Positions 48,678 to 56,878 of a stretch of 64,000 nucleotides of DNA are shown here, one piece after another. Both the position numbers and the translations under genes were made by a program. Positions within the stretch are counted from its first letter, which is position 1; the number at the start of each line of letters is the position of its first letter. The stretch comes from Ruegeria arenilitoris. Its GTDB lineage: Bacteria > Pseudomonadota > Alphaproteobacteria > Rhodobacterales > Rhodobacteraceae. Location: assembly GCF_013030265.1 (NCBI RefSeq), contig NZ_WPZQ01000013.1:104052-168051 (forward strand), read 5' to 3'. Below the pieces are notes generated by a model. That model worked only from the letters and a program-made list of their open reading frames with translations, was not told the DNA's origin and did not search any database.

Positions 48678-49130
48678 ATGTCGAATTGGTCGATCCGCAT
48701 AGCATTTCTTGCGCTCATGTTGGGAGGTGGCATCCTGATCGGGACACTGACTGCACCCGGCGATTGGTATGCGCAGCTTTCTAAACCGGCTTTCAACCCA
48801 CCAAATTGGATTTTTGGCCCGGTTTGGACTGCCCTCTATGTGTTGATCGCTACGGCGGGGTGGCGCCAGTTCGAAGCAGACCGAAGCTCCACCACCATGA
48901 AGTTGTGGTGGGCGCAGATGGGTCTGAACTTCTTGTGGTCCCCAACCTTTTTCGTACTGCAAATGCCGTGGTTGGCCCTTTTGGTCATTGTCGCGTTGCT
49001 GGCTGTCATCGTCGTGTTCATCTCTGAAGTCAGGCACACTGATCGGTTCTCTGCACTGGCCTTCCTGCCGTATTTAGCATGGGTCGCATTTGCCACGGCG
49101 CTTAACCTTTCCATTGCGATATTGAACTGA
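48678..49130 (+). CDS. tspO: TspO/MBR family protein
   Basis: Tryptophan-rich sensory membrane protein of 150 residues with five membrane helices that binds porphyrins and steroids; in Rhodobacter sphaeroides it is an outer-membrane oxygen and photosynthesis-gene regulator. KPAFNPPNWIFGPVWTALY is the family hallmark, and WWAQMGLNFLWSPTFF the second. Start at ATG 48678, 13 bases after the upstream stop. Followed by a CIA30-like gene. Confidence 0.93.
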   Translation: MSNWSIRIAFLALMLGGGILIGTLTAPGDWYAQLSKPAFNPPNWIFGPVWTALYVLIATAGWRQFEADRSSTTMKLWWAQMGLNFLWSPTFFVLQMPWLALLVIVALLAVIVVFISEVRHTDRFSALAFLPYLAWVAFATALNLSIAILN

Positions 49131-49141
49131 GGAAGAACAAT

Positions 49142-49696
49142 ATGCGTGGCAACTTCGTTGGGCTTCTTTCAGGTCTATTTATCATCGGATCTTCAATGGC
49201 GCAGGCTGATGGAAATCTTACTGAGGACTTCTCCGAGTCTCCGGAGACGCGTTGGGACTACGTTGCCGACACTGTCATGGGAGGGGTCTCTTCAGGGCAG
49301 GTGCAGTTTAGTTCGGAAGGTGATGTTTCATTCGCGCGGTTGACCGGAACCGTCAGTACAGAAAACAACGGCGGCTTTATTCAGTTCCGACGCAAGTTGT
49401 CGGACAGACCAGATGCGGGTGTATCGGGCGTCAGGCTATTAGTACGGGGTAACGGCGAGCAATACTTCGTCCACCTCAGGACACGTGGCACGGTGCTTCC
49501 GTGGCAATACTATCAGGCCGGGTTTGCAACTTCTGAAGAATGGACCGAAGTCATTTTGCCTCTGTCAGACTTTAAGGCTTCAGGTGCCATGTTACGCGCT
49601 ATTCCCGTCGCTGACGAAATCACCTCAGTTGGAGTTGTAGCCTACGGGCGCGATCACGAGGTCCTTGTAGATGTCAGCGGGATTGGTTTCTATTGA
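49142..49696 (+). CDS. Exported CIA30 (NDUFAF1-like) domain protein
   Basis: 184 residues with a signal peptide of about 22 residues (ending AQA-D). The CIA30 galactose-binding-like domain (about 25-184) shows WDYVADTVMGGVSSG and GFIQFRRKL, family landmarks. In mitochondria the relative assembles complex I, while bacterial exported forms have no settled role. Starts 11 bases after tspO, probable operon. Confidence 0.85.
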   Translation: MRGNFVGLLSGLFIIGSSMAQADGNLTEDFSESPETRWDYVADTVMGGVSSGQVQFSSEGDVSFARLTGTVSTENNGGFIQFRRKLSDRPDAGVSGVRLLVRGNGEQYFVHLRTRGTVLPWQYYQAGFATSEEWTEVILPLSDFKASGAMLRAIPVADEITSVGVVAYGRDHEVLVDVSGIGFY

Positions 49697-49822
49697 AGTT
49701 CGCTCAAGCGAGGGGCTGCAATCTTCTGTTGAACCAATCAGATCAGGCGGCTCAATAAATACAAGCGACTATGCAATTCCAAAAATCTTTGCTCATCGTT
49801 TCCAAGCGACTAACTTGGGTCC

Positions 49823-50995
49823 ATGGAACAAGTCGCTCGACTAACCGAATGGATGATCACAGAAGGTCGGCGCTCCGGCGATCCCGTAAAGGTGGTGTCA
49901 CAGTTTTGTTCCTCCTTGACCGAAGCCGGAGTTCCGCTGTGGCGAGCAAACATTGGCCAGCGCTTTGCCAACCCATTGCTTATTGCTTGGGGGGTTGTTT
50001 GGACGCCTGAAGGCACCGACAGCTACGATGTCACCCATGAGACGATGTTGACAGATGGTTATGTTGGGAGCTCATTTGAGTATATTCTTGCGAACAGAAA
50101 GCCACTTCACAAAAGTCTCCGACAACTGGACTTAGAAACAGAGCATTCATCCTATCTGGAATTTGCAGAGCAGGGCGGCACCGACTACTATGCTACTTTG
50201 CTATATTACGGTGATGGATCGTTGCATGGTTGCACCTTTGTTACGCAGTCGCCGGACGGATTTTCGCAGGATCATCTAAGACTGATTGAAGCGGCATTAC
50301 CGGCCCTTTCTTCCGCTCTTGAGCCCGTTACGATGCGCAAATCGTCTAAAGGTTTACTTCGAACTTATTTAGGAGATGGACCTTCCGAAGCCGTCTGGAG
50401 CGGCAATATAAAGCGCGGGGAGCGAACAACTCTGGATGCCGTGGTGATGTTCTCTGATCTGCGAGGCTTTACGGCACTTTCCGAGACCTCTCCGGAAGAA
50501 GAAATCTTTGACACGCTTACTGACTATTTTGATCTGGTGGTCAAAGCCGTAGAAGACAACGGTGGAGACGTCCTCAAGTTCATGGGCGACGGCATCCTAT
50601 CAATCTTTACTATTGAAACTCAAAATGACCACGCCGACCGATGCCGCATGGCAGCGCTCGCAGCTCAGAGCATATTGAGTGGTTTGACTTCTCTCAATTC
50701 ACGACGAGAAGGTATTCAAAAACCGCCATTGGACATTGGTGTTGGAATCAACGTGGGGCAGGTCAGTTATGGTAATATCGGCAGCCCCGGCAGGCTTGAT
50801 TTTACAGTTCTGGGCGGCGCGGTTAACGTCGCAAGCCGAATTGAAGGCTTAACAAAAACAATCGGTCGGAGAGTTTTGGCGACGTCAGCTGTTGCAAGTG
50901 CTGCACCGAACATGTTCGTCAGCTGTGGAGATCACGAAATACGTGGCCTTGCCCAGCCCATAGAGCTGTTCTTTCTCTCTGAGCGCACGCAATAA
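49823..50995 (+). CDS. Class III adenylate/guanylate cyclase
   Basis: 390 residues. The C-terminal cyclase domain (about 200-385) carries MFSDLRGFTALSE with metal-binding Asp, DVLKFMGDGILSIF with the second Asp, and LGGAVNVASRIEGL with the catalytic Asn-Arg pair, so it should be active. The N-terminal 180 residues form a soluble, GAF-like sensory region of unknown ligand. No membrane segment. Substrate preference (ATP or GTP) is not clear. Confidence 0.87.
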   Translation: MEQVARLTEWMITEGRRSGDPVKVVSQFCSSLTEAGVPLWRANIGQRFANPLLIAWGVVWTPEGTDSYDVTHETMLTDGYVGSSFEYILANRKPLHKSLRQLDLETEHSSYLEFAEQGGTDYYATLLYYGDGSLHGCTFVTQSPDGFSQDHLRLIEAALPALSSALEPVTMRKSSKGLLRTYLGDGPSEAVWSGNIKRGERTTLDAVVMFSDLRGFTALSETSPEEEIFDTLTDYFDLVVKAVEDNGGDVLKFMGDGILSIFTIETQNDHADRCRMAALAAQSILSGLTSLNSRREGIQKPPLDIGVGINVGQVSYGNIGSPGRLDFTVLGGAVNVASRIEGLTKTIGRRVLATSAVASAAPNMFVSCGDHEIRGLAQPIELFFLSERTQ

Positions 50996-51132
50996 CAAGG
51001 TGTGTGCCTCTGGTGGTTGTGACATTTGCCTACACGTCCACATTGCCAAAGGGATCACTGCTGCTTCCCCGGGCGGAGACTTCATGATGTTCTGAGAATT
51101 TTACTGCTTGCTTGAGCTGACGCAGGTTGCGC

Positions 51133-51582
51133 CTAGTCCCGCTCACGGTCCAATGTTTCGCGAATGAGCGTGAGATTAGGCAAAGAATTTTGAAACGGTT
51201 CAGGCCCGAGTTCGAACAAAACCGGACCAAGAGCTTCCGACATCCGCTCCATAGAAGCTTTCAAAAACTCTGCGCCTTCCGGTGTGGACCGAGCAATTTT
51301 TGAACGCCTATCATTGGGGTTGGCTTCAAGGGTAATCAGGGCATGATTTTCAAGGCTCGAGAGCATATGCGTCATCGATGTCTTGGGCACTTGAAAAGCG
51401 TTCGATAGCTGTAGTGGAGTTTCTCCCTCGGGACGCCGGACCAGGTGGCCTAAAATTCCAAATTGAGTCGCTGTCATTCGACCAGGCAAGAACGCTTCAA
51501 GCTTGGTCGAGATCAGCTGATTAATGATCCCGACCTCGGTGAAGAACCGGTAGACTTCGTTGGTCTCATCCTCAGGCTTCAT
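51133..51582 (-). CDS. MarR-family regulator of the nitroreductase operon
   Basis: 149 residues with winged helix (about 45-115): TPLQLSNAFQVPKTSMTHMLSSLE and ANPNDRRSKIARSTPEG. Its start overlaps the nitroreductase stop by 11 bases, so both are read from the promoter upstream of the nitroreductase gene, where two palindromic repeats lie. Autoregulated repression by an aromatic or oxidant signal is the likely mode. Confidence 0.88.
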   Translation of the reverse strand: MKPEDETNEVYRFFTEVGIINQLISTKLEAFLPGRMTATQFGILGHLVRRPEGETPLQLSNAFQVPKTSMTHMLSSLENHALITLEANPNDRRSKIARSTPEGAEFLKASMERMSEALGPVLFELGPEPFQNSLPNLTLIRETLDRERD

Positions 51583-52672
51583 TCAGAATTCGTGTCTCCA
51601 GCGGCCAGCGGGGTGTGGCAATTGGCTCGGGTCCATACCCCAAACGCAGCAACATTTGCACCGTGTGGCCCGGTGACGCAAGAAGCTCATGCGCCAGAGC
51701 GTATTCATTGGCCATCTCAGGATACTCCTGAAGGGCCTGACTGACCGGATGAACGCCCAGGCCCATTTCGGTTGTCTTCAAGTACAAACGCATCAATTGA
51801 CGCCCGGCATTGAGTTGATCGCTTCGCGTATTTGTGGCTGTCGTGAGGACTGCGTATTGCGGTGTCGCGTCTAGCATGGCGAAGTAGCCTCGCATGTGTG
51901 ACTGAGTGCCTGGGTGGTCAACGTTCATCAGGGTCTCATTGTCCAATACGCCGGTAAGTCGCAGTGTTTCCAGCATGGGATCGCGCAATTCAATCCCGTC
52001 CGGGTTGGCATTGATTTCTGCTTTCCCGATCCGCATCAGGTCGACGGACTCTTTCAGGGTCTGCGGTGTTCGCATTTCGATTTCAAAGGCGCGTTTCGTG
52101 AGGTCTCGAACACGGGCCACTAGATCCTCATCGGAAATCAGAGTGGCATAGTTTCCAAGGACTGATATTTCCGCCTCGGACAGCCGCTGCTCAGTGTACG
52201 GTTCTTTGTTTGAATGTCGGTTTAGGATTTGATCTGATAGTGGATCGGATACCCCGCCCGGCACAAACACTGCTTCTGCGACGGGTCCGTCATCCCCATC
52301 AGGCAGTAATTTGACCTTGGCATCAAATCCTTGTGCATCTGCTGCCAAGACCATCGTCTCAACAAAGGCGCCGAGGCCAATATAAAGCTGGCGGTGGTAA
52401 GGATCGGTTTCCGGAAGCTCGCGATCAGGATCACGGTGGATACGCACCTTGTCTTGTCCAACCAACTCGACCAGCCAAGGTTGCAAGTTGTGCGGATTGG
52501 GGGCGAGAATTGCATAGGATAAAGCGGCTTTGCGCGGGTCGTCATACGGTTTTGGCGTCCACGGAGCCAGCGCGTCATGCGGTGTGCGTGTAGCGAGGAA
52601 CCCAACCGCACCCGTTGCCGCCAAAATCGTGCCCCCGCCTAGAACTTTTAGAAAACGTCTTCTGTTTGGCAT
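51572..52672 (-). CDS. Tat-exported nitroreductase-family (Acg-like) protein
   Basis: 366 residues. Twin-arginine signal (NRRRFLKVLGGG). The body resembles Acg-type nitroreductase-fold proteins (YAILAPNPHNLQPWLVEL, RQLYIGLGAFVETMVLAA, GRQLMRLYLKTTEMGLGVHPVS). Probably FMN-binding in the periplasm or anchored to the membrane; whether it reduces nitro compounds is unproven for this branch. Co-transcribed with the MarR gene. Confidence 0.85.
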   Translation of the reverse strand: MPNRRRFLKVLGGGTILAATGAVGFLATRTPHDALAPWTPKPYDDPRKAALSYAILAPNPHNLQPWLVELVGQDKVRIHRDPDRELPETDPYHRQLYIGLGAFVETMVLAADAQGFDAKVKLLPDGDDGPVAEAVFVPGGVSDPLSDQILNRHSNKEPYTEQRLSEAEISVLGNYATLISDEDLVARVRDLTKRAFEIEMRTPQTLKESVDLMRIGKAEINANPDGIELRDPMLETLRLTGVLDNETLMNVDHPGTQSHMRGYFAMLDATPQYAVLTTATNTRSDQLNAGRQLMRLYLKTTEMGLGVHPVSQALQEYPEMANEYALAHELLASPGHTVQMLLRLGYGPEPIATPRWPLETRILNEA

Positions 52673-52686
52673 TTTGATTCTCCAAT

Positions 52687-52722
52687 AGTACGATATCGAA
52701 CTAAATAATACGAAATCGTACT
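52687..52722. promoter_or_regulatory. Tandem MarR operators upstream of the nitroreductase gene
   Basis: AGTACGATATCGAACT (52687-52702) and AATACGAAATCGTACT (52707-52722), near-palindromes sharing TACGA-N-ATCG, with centres 20 bases apart, on the same helix face. Confidence 0.7.
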
Positions 52723-52887
52723 ACCTCAACCTCAATCGATGCGGTGATTGGATGAATGACTTGAAAAAAAATAAATCAGAACAGCCGGACGCAACCGTAG
52801 ACTGCTGTGGGAGACAAGTGTTCGGAGCGCCTTTAATGCCGAATATAGGCAGTTATTTTAGTCGATTAACGACCGGACACGAGAAGA

Positions 52888-53565
52888 TCAGAGGCTGGTG
52901 AGCCGATGCTTTTCGAGTATCCCGCAAAGCATAGCCTTTGCTTGCAGCCTGTGTTCTCGATGTCGTTCACGGGCAGCATCTGGACGACCTTCACTAATCG
53001 CTTGGAAAACAACCCTGTGATCTTCATTGGATTTGACGGGCAGGGGCCTGATGAACAACGTCGTTGCGCGCGCGCGACGCACCTGGTCGCTCATCATGGC
53101 GACAATCGCTTCGACCCGTTTGTTGCCGCCCAACCGAACGAGCTCCTGATGAAACAACTCGTCGGCTTCGGCCCAGGCTTCTAGGTCTTCGGTTTCGATG
53201 GCTTGGTCCATCTTTGCAATCGATCCGGCAAGTACCGCCAGTTCATCTTCTGAATAACCCGCTTCGGCAGCGCGCTGTGCTGCGAGGCTCTCGAGTTCCG
53301 TCAATATGTCGTAAATTTCACGCATATCGTCTGATGAAACAGGCAGAATCCGAACGCCCTTACGGGGCCGCATTTCCAGCAACCCCTTACTTTCCAACAT
53401 CAGCGCAGCTTCCCGTATCGGGGTGCGAGACATGCCCAGAGTTTCGGCGAGCTCTGACTCCAGATGGTCAGTCCCGGCTGCAAGTTCGCCGGACAGGATC
53501 ATCTGTCGCAAATCCCTAACAGCGCGTTGCGTATTGGAAAGAGTTTTTGCTTCCTGATCCTTCAC
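52888..53565 (-). CDS. GntR-family (FCD domain) regulator of the tetronate cluster
   Basis: 225 residues. N-terminal winged helix (about 10-75; ESELAETLGMSRTPIREAALML) and a C-terminal FCD helical domain (about 85-215) with the usual metal ligands in FHQELVRLGGN and EDHRVVFQAI-EGR. FCD regulators sense organic acids. Its start overlaps the Gfo/Idh stop by 4 bases. Likely controls the divergent transport-kinase operon; a TGTATAC-containing site lies in that promoter. Confidence 0.9.
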   Translation of the reverse strand: MKDQEAKTLSNTQRAVRDLRQMILSGELAAGTDHLESELAETLGMSRTPIREAALMLESKGLLEMRPRKGVRILPVSSDDMREIYDILTELESLAAQRAAEAGYSEDELAVLAGSIAKMDQAIETEDLEAWAEADELFHQELVRLGGNKRVEAIVAMMSDQVRRARATTLFIRPLPVKSNEDHRVVFQAISEGRPDAARERHREHRLQAKAMLCGILEKHRLTSL

Positions 53566-54593
53566 GGCGTCTCCAGGTTGATCTTTCGTCCCTCCGCAGC
53601 CGAGAGATAGATGTTCTCTTCGATGCGGATCACGTCCAAATAGTCGCGAGCCGTGTTTTCCAACGGCGTGCCTCTTAGAAGGCCTGAAACGACGTGACTT
53701 TGCAAGGCGTGGACGCAGTCGCCTCCAAACCCATCGTGATCGCTTGGAGGTAGAATCTGCTGTCGCTCCTGTTTTCCAAAACCGCGGAGGTCAACTGAAC
53801 CGTCGCCGTTAAGAACCAGTGATCCTTCCGTTCCTTCGATGAGAGCTTCGCCCATGGTCTGACGCGGGTTTTTGGCGCTGTGGTCAAGGCATCTGTTGCC
53901 ATCGAACAGAGCTTTCAAACCGTTGGGGTGGTCAAACAGGATGTAACCTGCGTCCTCGCCCGCGATAACGGGGTTAACTTGGCGCAAATCTGCATAAACG
54001 GCTCTGGGCGTATCGAATAGAAACCGGAACGTGTCTACCCAGTGAACCGCTGTTTCATGAACCAGGAAACGCGGCATTTCCTGAAAGTACGGCTGTCGGT
54101 CAAGGTAGGCGCGCGGTCCCTGTCCGTCGCCAGGCCGAAGCCGAAAAGTCGCTTGTAGAGGTGTTCCAATTCGACCCTCGGTCATCGCTACCTTGATCGC
54201 ACGATACCAGGGCTGGAAGCGAAAATTCTCATGCACGACAATAGTTGCACCTACCGCTTCAGCCTCTGAAACGATCTTCTCCGCTTCATTCAGAGACATG
54301 CAGAAAGGTTTTTGGCAGATCAGCCATTTTATGCCCGAATGCAGCGCAGTTCGAATAGCGTCGGCTTGCGCCACAGGTGGAAGGATGATGTCCACGAGAT
54401 CTGGTTTTTCCGCCCCCAGCATTTTTGACAGATCATCGTAAGCGGCCAGTCCTGTTTCTTTCGCCTTGCTGATATCACGGTTGCAGGATGCAACCGGAAC
54501 CGCTCCGGGCATTCGGGACCAGCTTTCGTAGTGGAACTTGCTGAAATACCCCGCACCCACACACGCGACTCTGATAGCGTCTTGAGTATTCAT
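53562..54593 (-). CDS. Gfo/Idh/MocA-family oxidoreductase
   Basis: NAD(P)-dependent sugar or cyclitol oxidoreductase of 343 residues. Rossmann motif CVGAGYFSKFHYESW near the N-terminus, CQKPFCMSLNEAE (the family's EKP-like lysine is in QKP), and a C-terminal substrate domain with WVDTFRFLFD. Coupled by 4-base overlaps to both neighbours. It could oxidise an aldose to a lactone or a polyol to a keto sugar feeding the tetronate pathway, but the substrate is not known. Confidence 0.88.
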   Translation of the reverse strand: MNTQDAIRVACVGAGYFSKFHYESWSRMPGAVPVASCNRDISKAKETGLAAYDDLSKMLGAEKPDLVDIILPPVAQADAIRTALHSGIKWLICQKPFCMSLNEAEKIVSEAEAVGATIVVHENFRFQPWYRAIKVAMTEGRIGTPLQATFRLRPGDGQGPRAYLDRQPYFQEMPRFLVHETAVHWVDTFRFLFDTPRAVYADLRQVNPVIAGEDAGYILFDHPNGLKALFDGNRCLDHSAKNPRQTMGEALIEGTEGSLVLNGDGSVDLRGFGKQERQQILPPSDHDGFGGDCVHALQSHVVSGLLRGTPLENTARDYLDVIRIEENIYLSAAEGRKINLETP

Positions 54594-55678
54594 ACCCGCA
54601 ATGCTTCCAATACCGATGAGGCCGCGTCCCGCGTTCCGGCGGTGCCACCCAAGTCTCGTGTCAGGTTTTGACCGTTCTCAGTCGCCTTTTCCACGGCTTC
54701 GCGTAATCGTGCGCCATCGCTGGACAGTTCCGGGTGATCATGAGTCAAGCCCAGCCATTCAAGCATCATTGCCGCGGACAGGATCATCGCAAAGGGATTG
54801 GCAATGCCTTGTCCAGCAATGTCCGGAGCGGAGCCGTGGCAGGGTTGGAAAACAGCATGGTCTAACCCAATATCAGCTGAAGGAGCCAGTCCAAGGCCAC
54901 CCATGAGACCGGCACCAAGGTCGGAGAGGATGTCTCCGAACATGTTCTCAGTCACCAATACATCGAATTCCCAAGGCTTTTGGACCATCCAGAGGGCGGT
55001 CGCATCGACATAGGCATGATCAGCCTGCAAATCCGGATGGTTGGCGGCTTCGGCGTCAAAAATTGATCTGAAGAACGCAAAGGCGCGGAACACATTGGCT
55101 TTGTCGACACATGTAACTCGACCCCGACCGCGCCCGGTTCTTTTGCGGTTCTGGGCGAGTTCAAACGCGAAACGGAACAGTTTTTCGGACACCTCACGAG
55201 TGATCAGCAAAGTTTCACGTGCTTCGTGTTCAGTAACTTCGCCAGCGCCTTGGGTGAAGAACAGTCCTTCTGTGCTTTCGCGTATCAAGACAAAGTCGAT
55301 CTCTTTTCCGGGAGGCAGCGCCAATGGGGTCATTTGTCTACTGCTTACCTTTACTGGCCGCACCCCAGCGAAAAGCCCCAGCTGCTTTCGCAGATCGATC
55401 TGCGGTGAAATCTCGGTTCCGTCAGGGTAGCGAACATCCGGCAAACCCATTGCAGATAGCAGAATCGCGTCGGCGTTGCGTGCAGTTTCGAGTGACCCAG
55501 CCGGAAACGAATCTCCAGTTTTGACGTAGTGGCCTGCGCCCGCCGGAGCGTCTGTAAACACCAGTTCGTAGGAAGGACTGCCGCGCGAGAGCTGACGCAG
55601 GATTTCAAGCGTAGGGGCCATAATTTCAGGGCCGATTCCGTCCCCGTGGAACACTGCCACATCATAACTTTTCTTCAT
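54590..55678 (-). CDS. Isocitrate/isopropylmalate dehydrogenase-family beta-hydroxyacid dehydrogenase
   Basis: 362 residues. Metal and substrate residues are visible: Arg97, Arg107 and Arg133, Lys193 (VDKANVFR), Asp225, Asp249 and Asp253 (ENMFGDILSD). The position of the family's catalytic Tyr (Tyr139 in Thermus IPMDH) is Phe140 here (RESTEGLFF). NAD-binding GSAPDIAGQGIANP is intact. Family members oxidise the C3 or C2 hydroxyl of malate-like acids, usually with decarboxylation; tartrate dehydrogenase is one relative. First gene of the minus-strand operon; a tetronate C3 dehydrogenase role is inferred from neighbours. Confidence 0.85.
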   Translation of the reverse strand: MKKSYDVAVFHGDGIGPEIMAPTLEILRQLSRGSPSYELVFTDAPAGAGHYVKTGDSFPAGSLETARNADAILLSAMGLPDVRYPDGTEISPQIDLRKQLGLFAGVRPVKVSSRQMTPLALPPGKEIDFVLIRESTEGLFFTQGAGEVTEHEARETLLITREVSEKLFRFAFELAQNRKRTGRGRGRVTCVDKANVFRAFAFFRSIFDAEAANHPDLQADHAYVDATALWMVQKPWEFDVLVTENMFGDILSDLGAGLMGGLGLAPSADIGLDHAVFQPCHGSAPDIAGQGIANPFAMILSAAMMLEWLGLTHDHPELSSDGARLREAVEKATENGQNLTRDLGGTAGTRDAASSVLEALRV

Positions 55679-55739
55679 TTTAGCCCGCTTCCTTCCCGTT
55701 TCGCATTCATAGCGCGATAGCAGCTTTCACCACAGTCCG

Positions 55740-55766
55740 TTGACAATGCATTCTTTAATGTATACG
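55740..55766 (+). promoter_or_regulatory. Candidate promoter of the tctCBA-otnKC operon
   Basis: TTGACA (55740-55745) and TATACG (55761-55766) with a 15-base spacer, about 50 bases before the tctC start. The -10 region lies inside the candidate GntR site. Confidence 0.45.
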
Positions 55767-55768
55767 CA
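55757..55768. promoter_or_regulatory. Candidate GntR/FCD operator over the -10 region
   Basis: AATGTATACGCA contains TGTATAC, the core of operators bound by many FCD-type GntR proteins (TTGTATACAA-like). Its overlap with the -10 element would suit repression. Confidence 0.45.
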
Positions 55769-55792
55769 AATAAATGCAATAATAAACGCAAA
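55766..55792 (+). repeat. Three helically spaced GCAAA-type repeats before tctC
   Basis: GCAAA at 55766, GCAAT at 55776 and GCAAA at 55788, spaced 10 and 12 bases. The same pentamer recurs in a longer array after otnC. Confidence 0.45.
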
Positions 55793-55813
55793 GTTGTTTG
55801 GGAGGACTTGGAA

Positions 55814-56821
55814 ATGAAACTGAAGCTAGGGCGGTTGGCGGCCGCGGTTGCTATGGCGACGGGGATTGCTGGGGCTGCTTCTGCGCAGGATTATCCCTAT
55901 CGTGATATAACCACAGCTGTGGTCTGGGGGGCCGGTGGTGGCACGGACACGATCAACCGAATGATCATGGCCGAGATGGAAAAACACCTTCCGGTTTCGA
56001 TCAATGTGATCAATCAAACAGGTGGGGTCGCAGGCTCCAACGGCATGGTCTACGTCATGAACCAACCAGACGATGGCTACACATTGGTTGGTCTGTCTGA
56101 ATCGAACGTCACCGCTGCTGTGCAGGGTGGTTGGGATAAGAAATTTGACTTTTGGTATCCGTTTATTGTTGGCGGATCACCCGATTTGATCTCGGTTCCA
56201 GCGGACAGCCCTTACAACACTCTGGAAGAACTGGTCGACGCTGCAAAAGCTGCTCCTGGCACTATTCCAGCGGCTGCTTCCGGTGCAGGTTCGATCCACC
56301 ATTTGAATCTTCTGGCCATCGAAAAAGGGTCAGGGACTGAGTTCAAGTTTGTTCCATACAAAGGCTCAGCGCCAGGGCAGGAAGCAGCGATAGCGGGCGA
56401 AGTTGCGTTGGTTGTGACCTCACTGGCTGAACAAGCTCCGCTGATCGAAGGCGGTCAGTTGAAACCGCTCGCGATGCTGACGCCCGAAGATGCGCAGATT
56501 GCAGGGGCAACAGTGCCTTCTGCCTTTCGCATTTATGACGGTCTAGATCAGTATTTACCGCTCAAACAGGCCATCGGGTTTGCAGTTCACAGTTCAGCCG
56601 GGGACGACGTAAAGGCCGCACTTGGTGATGCTTTCGAGCAAGCGATTGCCTCCGACACCGTCGCTGAATGGGCCGTGGCAAACAATTACGATGTCGGTGG
56701 TCAACACGGCGAAGAAGCTCAGGAGCTGTTTGCGAACCTTGAGGCGACATTTGCCTACACCTTGCAAGATCTGGGCGCAGCGACCGTCGATCCGGCGTCG
56801 CTGGGCATCGAGAAGCCATAA
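55814..56821 (+). CDS. tctC: Tripartite tricarboxylate transporter substrate-binding protein
   Basis: Periplasmic binding protein (TctC/Bug family) that captures an organic acid for the TctAB membrane parts. 335 residues from ATG 55814, GGAGG eight bases upstream. Signal peptide of about 23 residues (ASA-QD). Family features: VVWGAGGGTDTINR, NQTGGVAGSNGM, VPYKGSAPGQEAAIAGEV. The next gene is tctB, after a hairpin likely to favour expression of this gene. Confidence 0.9.
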   Translation: MKLKLGRLAAAVAMATGIAGAASAQDYPYRDITTAVVWGAGGGTDTINRMIMAEMEKHLPVSINVINQTGGVAGSNGMVYVMNQPDDGYTLVGLSESNVTAAVQGGWDKKFDFWYPFIVGGSPDLISVPADSPYNTLEELVDAAKAAPGTIPAAASGAGSIHHLNLLAIEKGSGTEFKFVPYKGSAPGQEAAIAGEVALVVTSLAEQAPLIEGGQLKPLAMLTPEDAQIAGATVPSAFRIYDGLDQYLPLKQAIGFAVHSSAGDDVKAALGDAFEQAIASDTVAEWAVANNYDVGGQHGEEAQELFANLEATFAYTLQDLGAATVDPASLGIEKP

Positions 56822-56834
56822 TCCGATCACTTTT

Positions 56835-56862
56835 GAAAGGGCGCGCCTGATCGCGCCCTTTC
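56835..56862 (+). other. Intercistronic hairpin between tctC and tctB
   Basis: GAAAGGGCGCG, loop CCTGAT, CGCGCCCTTTC: an 11-bp stem with no U-tract. Such structures protect the upstream mRNA part and raise binding protein over membrane subunits. Confidence 0.65.
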
Positions 56863-56878
56863 CGACAAGAGGCAGGCA

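Noticed and set aside
49763..49812. Direct repeat AAGCGACTA twice, 41 bases apart, before the cyclase gene
   Set aside because: Nine-base copies with no symmetry and an off-phase distance; could easily be chance.
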